Program-made: the position numbers and the translations under genes
Shown here: one piece after another, positions 58,952 through 64,000 of the stretch
Position numbering within the stretch: position 1 is the first letter of the stretch
Layout: every line of letters starts with the position of its first letter
The notes under the pieces: model-generated
Seen by the model: only the letters and a program-made list of their open reading frames with translations
Database searches by the model: none
Told to the model about the DNA's origin: nothing
Assembly: GCF_051390635.1 (NCBI RefSeq)
Contig: NZ_JBPODT010000002.1
Span: 62,001-126,000, forward strand
Reading direction: 5' to 3'
Source: Microbaculum sp051390635
Lineage (GTDB): Bacteria > Pseudomonadota > Alphaproteobacteria > Rhizobiales > Tepidamorphaceae
Length of the DNA stretch: 64,000 bases

Positions 58952-59011
58952 CGCCTGCTGTGGCACACAACCACCGTCGTTTTTGGCGGTCGACGAGAAA
59001 TACAGCAGGCG
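58952..59011 (+). promoter_or_regulatory. Structured leader before mutA
   Basis: CGCCTGCTGT (58952-58961) and ACAGCAGGCG (59002-59011) are exact reverse complements 40 bp apart, with a shorter inner pairing (ACCG / CGGT). The right arm ends 10 bp before the mutA ATG and covers the only Shine-Dalgarno-like bases. It is too short for a cobalamin riboswitch and lacks its box. Confidence 0.4.
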
Positions 59012-59021
59012 AGACGACCGA

Positions 59022-60998
59022 ATGAGTGAACTCGATCTGGCGGCCGGGTTTCCGGCAGCCGACGAAGCGCAATGGCTGGGCCTGGTCGAAAAGGTCCTGG
59101 CCGGGCGGGATTTCAAGCGTGCGCTGGTCTCCAGGACTCGCGACGGGCTGGAAATCATGCCGCTGTACGGACAGCACGAGCCGGGGCGCCATGTGCGCCC
59201 CGACGCTGGCCGCTGGGCGGTGTTCCAGCGGGTCGATCATCCGGATCTCGACGAGGCCAATCGGCTTGCCCGCGCCGACATCGAAGGCGGCGCCGATGGT
59301 CTGGAACTCGTCCTGCCTGGCGCGCCCGGCGCCAATGGCTTCGGCGTTGCCCCCCAATCGCTGGACGACATGGAGCGTCTTCTCGACGGCATCGACCTGA
59401 CGCGCGTGAAGCTGCGGCTCGATGCCGGCTACGAAAGCCGTCCGGCGCTGGTTCTGGCCATGGCGCTGGTCGAGAAGCTCGGCCTCGGGCCCGATGCGAT
59501 CGACGTCGTCGGCCAATCCGATCCCGCCAACGGCCTGCTCGCCGATGGCCGGCTGGCGGGCCCCTACGACCGGATATCAGCCTGGGGTGTTGATCTCGGC
59601 TACTACCTGAAGACAAACGGGCTTCGCGTCGCGCCCTACGTCACCGATGGTCGCGCCGTCCATGCCGGCGGTGGGTCCGAGGTGCAGGAACTCGCCTATA
59701 GCGTCGCCGATGCCCTGGAGCATCTGCGCATGTTCGAGGCCGGAGGCATATCGCTCGAGGATGCGCGGACCTACGTGACGTTCTCGCTTGCCGCCGACGC
59801 CGACCAGTTCGTGACGATCGCAAAGTTCCGGGCCCTGCGGCTTTTGTGGAACCGGGTGCAGGAGGCGTGCGGCATGGCGCCGGCGCCGGCGCGCGTCCAC
59901 GCCGAGACCGCGTGGCGGATGATGACCCGCCGCGATCCGTGGGTGAACCTGCTGCGCACGACCGTCGCGACGACGGCGGCAGCGCTCGGCGGTGCGGATT
60001 CCATCACCGTCATGCCCTTTACCGCCGCGCGCGGACTGCCCGATGCGTTTGCCCGGCGGATCGCACGCAATACGCAACTCGTCCTGATGGAAGAGGCCAA
60101 CCTGTTCCGTGTCGGCGATCCGGCCGCGGGTTCCGGCTATGTGGAAACCCTGACCGCGGCCATGGCCGAAGCAGCCTGGAAGGAATTCCAGACGATCGAG
60201 GCCGAGGGCGGCATCGTGAAATCGCTGATCGATGGTGCCTTCCAGGCCCGTATGACCGACGTTCGCGATCGCCGCGACCGCGATGTCGCCACGCGCAAGG
60301 AGCCGCTGACGGGCATATCGGAATACCCGTTCCTGGCAGAACTCCCTGTCTCCACGCTGGACGCCCCCACCTGGGAAGTCGAACATTCCGGCGTCGCCCT
60401 CGAGCCGCCGTCGGCCGATCACGGCGAACGCTACAGGGCGCTCGTCGCCGCCGCGCGCAACGGCGCGACGCTGGCGGACATGGTGGCCACCGGTGGTGGT
60501 CCCTGGGTACGGACCCAGGCCATCCCGAAGATGCGCTTGGCGGAGCCGTTCGAGCGTCTGCGCGATACCTCCGATGCAGTGCTGCAGGCCACTGGCCGGC
60601 GGCCGCAGGTTTTTCTCGCAACGCTCGGCCGCGTGGCCGATTTCACCGCGCGTGCGAGCTTCGCGCGCAACGCTTTCGAGGCCGGCGGCATCGAGGCCGT
60701 CGGCGGTATCGCCTTTGACGGTCTCGACGACATGATCGCGACCTACCGCGAAAGCGGCGCCGAGGTTGCCTGCATCTGCGGCACCGACGATGCCTATGGC
60801 GAGCAAGGCAAGGCGGTTGCCGAGGCGCTCAAAGCCGCCTCCGCGAAAGGCGTCTATCTGGCCGGCCGCCCGGGCGACCGCGAGGCCGACCTGCGTGCCG
60901 CCGGCATCGATGCCTTTATCTACGCAGGCTGTGATATTCTGGCGGAACTGACCGCGGCCCACGAGCGGCTCGGTTTGACCGGCGACGTCCGGAAATGA
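59022..60998 (+). CDS. mutA: Methylmalonyl-CoA mutase small (beta) subunit
   Basis: This 658-residue protein has a TIM-barrel N-terminal domain of the mutase type (DGLELVLPGAPGANGFG; TYVTFSLAADADQFVTIAKFRALR) and a C-terminal cobalamin-fold domain without the DxHxxG motif (GTDDAYGEQG instead), as is normal for the non-catalytic subunit. It partners MutB to interconvert methylmalonyl-CoA and succinyl-CoA. The ATG at 59022 is chosen over 58983 because the family sequence begins at MSELDLA. mutB starts 16 bp after its stop. Confidence 0.93.
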   Translation: MSELDLAAGFPAADEAQWLGLVEKVLAGRDFKRALVSRTRDGLEIMPLYGQHEPGRHVRPDAGRWAVFQRVDHPDLDEANRLARADIEGGADGLELVLPGAPGANGFGVAPQSLDDMERLLDGIDLTRVKLRLDAGYESRPALVLAMALVEKLGLGPDAIDVVGQSDPANGLLADGRLAGPYDRISAWGVDLGYYLKTNGLRVAPYVTDGRAVHAGGGSEVQELAYSVADALEHLRMFEAGGISLEDARTYVTFSLAADADQFVTIAKFRALRLLWNRVQEACGMAPAPARVHAETAWRMMTRRDPWVNLLRTTVATTAAALGGADSITVMPFTAARGLPDAFARRIARNTQLVLMEEANLFRVGDPAAGSGYVETLTAAMAEAAWKEFQTIEAEGGIVKSLIDGAFQARMTDVRDRRDRDVATRKEPLTGISEYPFLAELPVSTLDAPTWEVEHSGVALEPPSADHGERYRALVAAARNGATLADMVATGGGPWVRTQAIPKMRLAEPFERLRDTSDAVLQATGRRPQVFLATLGRVADFTARASFARNAFEAGGIEAVGGIAFDGLDDMIATYRESGAEVACICGTDDAYGEQGKAVAEALKAASAKGVYLAGRPGDREADLRAAGIDAFIYAGCDILAELTAAHERLGLTGDVRK

Positions 60999-61014
60999 TG
61001 GAGTGCCCGGCGAG

Positions 61015-63177
61015 ATGACGCGCATCCCCGACTTCACCAAGGTGGCGTTCGCGCTGTCCGAAACCCCGGTGACGGCATCCGAAACCGCCGCCTGGGAAAC
61101 GCCCGAAGGCATCCCGGTTAGGCCGACCTATGGCGATGCCGACCGCGAAAGCCTTGATTTCCTCGATTCCTGGCCGGGTATCGCGCCCTATCTGCGCGGT
61201 CCCTATCCGACCATGTACGCCACGCGGCCGTGGACGATCCGGCAGTATGCGGGCTTCTCGACGGCCGAGGATTCCAACGCGTTCTACCGGCGCAACCTCG
61301 CCGCCGGCCAGAAAGGCCTGTCGATCGCCTTCGATCTGGCCACGCACCGCGGCTACGATTCCGACAATCCGCGCGTGAAGGGCGATGTCGGCATGGCCGG
61401 TGTCGCGATCGACTCGATCTACGACATGCGCACCCTGTTCGATCACATCCCGCTCGACACGATGAGCGTGTCGATGACGATGAACGGGGCGGTGCTGCCG
61501 ATCATGGCGCTCTATATCGCCGCCGCCGAGGAGCAGGGCGTGCCGACCGAGAAGCTGTCGGGCACGATCCAGAACGACATCCTCAAGGAGTTCATGGTCC
61601 GCAACACCTACATCTACCCGCCCAAGGCTTCGATGCGGATCGTCTCGGACATTTTCGCCTTCACGGCGGAGAAGATGCCGAAGTTCAACTCCATCTCGAT
61701 CTCCGGCTACCACATGCAGGAAGCCGGGGCGACGGCGGACCTGGAGCTCGGCTACACGCTCGCCGACGGCGTCGAGTATCTGCGCGCCGGCGTCGCCGCC
61801 GGCCTGTCGGTCGACGCCTTCGCGCCACGCCTGTCGTTCTTCTTCGCGATCGGCATGAACTATTTCATGGAGATCGCCAAGCTGCGCGCCGCGCGCCTGC
61901 TGTGGGCAAAGCTGGTGCAGCCGTTCGAGCCCAAGAGCGACAAGTCGCTGGCGCTCAGGACGCACTGCCAGACGTCGGGCTGGAGCCTGACCGCGCAGGA
62001 CGTCTTCAACAACGTGACGCGCACCTGCATCGAGGCGATGGCGGCCACCCAGGGCCACACCCAGTCGCTGCATACCAATGCGCTGGACGAGGCACTGGCG
62101 CTGCCGACGGACTTCTCCGCCCGCATCGCCCGCAACACCCAGATCCTGCTCCAGCAGGAGGCCGGCACCTGCCGCGTCATCGACCCGTGGGGCGGCTCCT
62201 ACTATGTCGAGCGCCTGACCCACGATCTCGCGGCCAAGGCATGGGCGCACATCCAAGAGGTCGAGGCGATGGGCGGCATGGCCAAGGCCATCGAGGCCGG
62301 GCTGCCGAAGCTCAGGATCGAGGAAGCCGCCGCCCGGACCCAGGCGCGCATCGATTCCGGCCGCCAGGCGGTGGTCGGCGTCAATCGCTGGCGTCCTGAG
62401 GAAGAGGCCGAGATCGATATCCTGAAGGTGGACAATTCCGCGGTGCGCACGCAGCAGATCGACAAGCTCGAAAGGCTGCGCGGCGAACGCGATCCGGCGA
62501 CCGTGGCCGCGGCGGTCGAAGCGCTGGCCCGCTGCGCCCAGACCGGTGAAGGCAACCTGCTGGCGCTTGCTGTCGACGCCGCGCGCGCCAAGGCCACCGT
62601 CGGCGAGATTTCCGGCGCGCTGGAAAAGGTCTGGGGCCGCCACCAGGCGGAGATCCAGGCGATTTCCGGCGTCTACCGGCAGGAGGTCGGACAGATGGAC
62701 GATAGCGTCAAGCGCGTGCAGCGCATGGTCGATGCCTTCGAGAAGGAGGAGGGCCGCAGGCCGCGTATCCTGGTCGCCAAGATGGGGCAGGACGGCCACG
62801 ATCGTGGTCAGAAGGTGATCGCTTCCGCCTTCGCCGACCTTGGCTTCGACGTCGACATCGGCCCGCTGTTCGCAACCCCCGCCGAGGCCGCCCGTCAGGC
62901 GGTCGAGAACGACGTCCACATCATCGGCGTGTCGTCGCTCGCCGCCGGCCATCTGACGCTGGTGCCCGAGCTGAAGGCAGCGCTCGAGGAGGCCGGCCGC
63001 GGCGACATCATGATCGTCGTCGGCGGCGTCATCCCGCCGCAGGATTTCGCCGCGCTGAAGGAAGCCGGCGCCTCGGCGATCTTCCCTCCCGGCACCGTCA
63101 TCTCGGAGGCGGCGGCCTCGCTGATCGATGAGCTCAATCGCCGCCTCGGCCATGGGCCCGCCCAGGCAGCGGAATAG
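61015..63177 (+). CDS. mutB: Methylmalonyl-CoA mutase large (alpha) subunit
   Basis: This 720-residue protein is the catalytic subunit. The substrate barrel contains TMYATRPWTIRQYAGFSTAEDSN-type sequence and ISGYHMQEAGAT. The cobalamin-binding motif DGHDRG has its lower ligand at H595, followed by GVSSLAAGHLTLVP. It uses adenosylcobalamin to make succinyl-CoA from (R)-methylmalonyl-CoA, the end of propionyl-CoA, thymine and odd-chain breakdown. An upstream GTG at 61003 would add four residues; the ATG at 61015 is preferred. No meaB chaperone gene follows. Confidence 0.96.
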   Translation: MTRIPDFTKVAFALSETPVTASETAAWETPEGIPVRPTYGDADRESLDFLDSWPGIAPYLRGPYPTMYATRPWTIRQYAGFSTAEDSNAFYRRNLAAGQKGLSIAFDLATHRGYDSDNPRVKGDVGMAGVAIDSIYDMRTLFDHIPLDTMSVSMTMNGAVLPIMALYIAAAEEQGVPTEKLSGTIQNDILKEFMVRNTYIYPPKASMRIVSDIFAFTAEKMPKFNSISISGYHMQEAGATADLELGYTLADGVEYLRAGVAAGLSVDAFAPRLSFFFAIGMNYFMEIAKLRAARLLWAKLVQPFEPKSDKSLALRTHCQTSGWSLTAQDVFNNVTRTCIEAMAATQGHTQSLHTNALDEALALPTDFSARIARNTQILLQQEAGTCRVIDPWGGSYYVERLTHDLAAKAWAHIQEVEAMGGMAKAIEAGLPKLRIEEAAARTQARIDSGRQAVVGVNRWRPEEEAEIDILKVDNSAVRTQQIDKLERLRGERDPATVAAAVEALARCAQTGEGNLLALAVDAARAKATVGEISGALEKVWGRHQAEIQAISGVYRQEVGQMDDSVKRVQRMVDAFEKEEGRRPRILVAKMGQDGHDRGQKVIASAFADLGFDVDIGPLFATPAEAARQAVENDVHIIGVSSLAAGHLTLVPELKAALEEAGRGDIMIVVGGVIPPQDFAALKEAGASAIFPPGTVISEAAASLIDELNRRLGHGPAQAAE

Positions 63178-63201
63178 GGCGGGCCGGACCGTGAGGGCCG
63201 G

Positions 63202-63768
63202 CTAGAAGGGCAGCCCCTGGCCCGGATTGGGCGCTCCCGGCATGCCGGCGGGCATGTCCATGACGTTGAGCCCGCTCGGGACCTCGAACACGGCCGGATC
63301 CTGTTCGGTGCGCTGCAGGTTCTCCAGGCCCGAGCCGAAGCCTTCCCCGGTCACTTCGATCGGGATGTTATCGGCCGTCAGGCAGGCGAGCGCCTGCTTC
63401 ATCTCCCAGACGGTGCAATCCTCGCCGTTCACGGTCTTCTTTTCGTCGGTCGGCGTGCCGTCGAAATCGTTGGCGTCGATGTTCGGCACCCGCATCGCCA
63501 TGCCCGGCATCTGGTCCGACCACAGGATCATGTCGCCGCTGGCCATGTCGCGGACGCTGCTCATCGCCATGCCCTGCTGTTTCATGTTGATGCGCATTTT
63601 TCGGTTTGCGGCCGAGTAGTGCATCGTGGCGCGCACGTCCATGCCCTTGCCGTCGCTCAACACCCAGTCGCCCTGGAAGTCGACCGTCGGATAGGGTGGC
63701 TCGGCATGCGCCGCGGACGCGAAAAGCGCCGCGGACAATCCAATGGCGAGTGCTGATTGGCGTAACAT
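63202..63768 (-). CDS. Exported protein of unknown function
   Basis: This 188-residue protein has a Sec signal peptide (MLRQSALAIGLSAALFASAA, cleavage after AHA). The body is beta-rich and Met-rich (MKQQGMAMSSVRDM, QMPGMAM, MDMPAGMPG) with two Cys (EDCTVWEM, ACLTADN) likely to form a disulfide. It resembles DUF4412-like periplasmic proteins in layout. Function is unknown. The ATG at 63768 follows AAGGGG; the longer frame to 63852 is rejected. It converges on mutB with 24 bp between stops. No gene was recognised from 63769 to 64000. Confidence 0.8.
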   Translation of the reverse strand: MLRQSALAIGLSAALFASAAHAEPPYPTVDFQGDWVLSDGKGMDVRATMHYSAANRKMRINMKQQGMAMSSVRDMASGDMILWSDQMPGMAMRVPNIDANDFDGTPTDEKKTVNGEDCTVWEMKQALACLTADNIPIEVTGEGFGSGLENLQRTEQDPAVFEVPSGLNVMDMPAGMPGAPNPGQGLPF

Positions 63769-63902
63769 CGTCGTGATCCCCTTCAAGTCTTCAAAGACGT
63801 TGTGAATTCGAACTCGAAATGCCCGATTCTCTAGCGTACGGCGAACATTCACTGGGAGATACGGTCGCGGCGAGATGGCTAGCGCCTCAGTGTCGCTGGC
63901 GT

Positions 63903-63929
63903 CCCCGTCGTCCGTCGCGACGACGAGGG
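63903..63929. other. Stem-loop near the right edge
   Basis: CGTCGTC (63906-63912) and GACGACG (63919-63925) form a 7-bp stem with a 6-base loop, extendable through CCC / GGG with one bulge. It lies in a stretch without a gene. It may belong to a neighbouring gene beyond the window. Confidence 0.4.
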
Positions 63930-64000
63930 TCTTGCGGAGCCAAATGCACTTGTGTACGCGTCGTGACAGTTGTGATGGCGACCTGGTCCGTTCACCCGTG

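Noticed and set aside
58911..59021. A cobalamin riboswitch before mutA
   Set aside because: The gap is only about 110 bp and lacks the B12 box; a full riboswitch needs about 200 nt.
60916..63153. A 745-residue open frame antisense to mutB
   Set aside because: It mirrors mutB codon by codon, has no recognisable domain and is Arg/His/Gly-rich. Long antisense frames are expected in GC-rich coding DNA.
1..64000. tRNA or rRNA genes and insertion sequences
   Set aside because: No cloverleaf, CCA-ended tRNA motif, rRNA core or transposase frame was recognised by reading; a dedicated search could still find a missed tRNA.

Overview
This is GC-rich bacterial chromosome, densely packed with co-directional operons, short intergenic gaps and GC-ending codons. 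The gene content points to an alphaproteobacterium, most likely of the Hyphomicrobiales (Rhizobiales). The clues are a rhizobial-type asparaginase with its full active-site set, a Tat-exported beta-helix protein of a family I associate with that order, a two-subunit methylmalonyl-CoA mutase, a solitary BioY, and CGTCAT...ATGACG intergenic palindromes. No tRNA, rRNA, insertion sequence, phage gene or CRISPR array was seen. The window looks like core and metabolic-accessory chromosome, not a mobile island.

Layout. (1) 1-1882, minus strand: a LysR regulator followed by a small cupin, a SnoaL/NTF2-fold protein and the start of a P1-family (DmpA-type) peptidase. (2) 2088-10991, plus strand and divergent from the LysR gene: a sugar-type ABC importer (binding protein, double ATPase, permease), then pxpA, a free biotin carrier, a biotin carboxylase, pxpB and pxpC, then the biotin transporter bioY. 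(3) 11363-32761: a pyrimidine province. It holds a BMP-family nucleoside-type ABC importer, a CodA-type deaminase, the PreT/PreA dihydropyrimidine dehydrogenase, a LysE exporter, a GST, two RutR-like TetR regulators, an MmsA-type semialdehyde dehydrogenase, a beta-ureidopropionase-type hydrolase, dihydropyrimidinase, and a second (NitT/TauT-type) ABC importer with a Thi5-like binding protein. Palindromes matching the RutR box lie between the second regulator and mmsA. (4) 32814-46743: HxlR regulator and methyltransferase, upp, aqpZ, a class III aminotransferase, a histone-deacetylase-like amidohydrolase, an acyl-CoA dehydrogenase with its TetR regulator and a perfect 22-bp palindrome, MaoC, an Rrf2 regulator, asparaginase, an SCP2-type thiolase, a Tat beta-helix protein and Fe superoxide dismutase. 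(5) 46882-54328: corA, a MarR regulator with a Cys-rich tail, a thioredoxin-like mini-protein, a periplasmic protein, a multicopper oxidase, a DUF2892 protein, a branched-chain-type aminotransferase, cytochrome c' and a di-haem cytochrome. (6) 54356-63768: ogt, an M20 peptidase, a HerA-like ATPase, two small proteins, mutA-mutB and an exported hypothetical.

How it fits together. Region 3 encodes nearly a whole reductive pyrimidine route: cytosine to uracil (CodA), to dihydrouracil (PreTA), to N-carbamoyl-beta-alanine (dihydropyrimidinase), to beta-alanine (ureidopropionase), and malonate semialdehyde to acetyl-CoA (MmsA). The beta-alanine transaminase is absent from the cluster; the class III aminotransferase at 36354 is a candidate. 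upp at 34671 gives the salvage branch. Region 2 looks like uptake plus ATP- and biotin-linked opening of a lactam or amide, with BioY supplying the cofactor. The true substrate cannot be read from the sequence.
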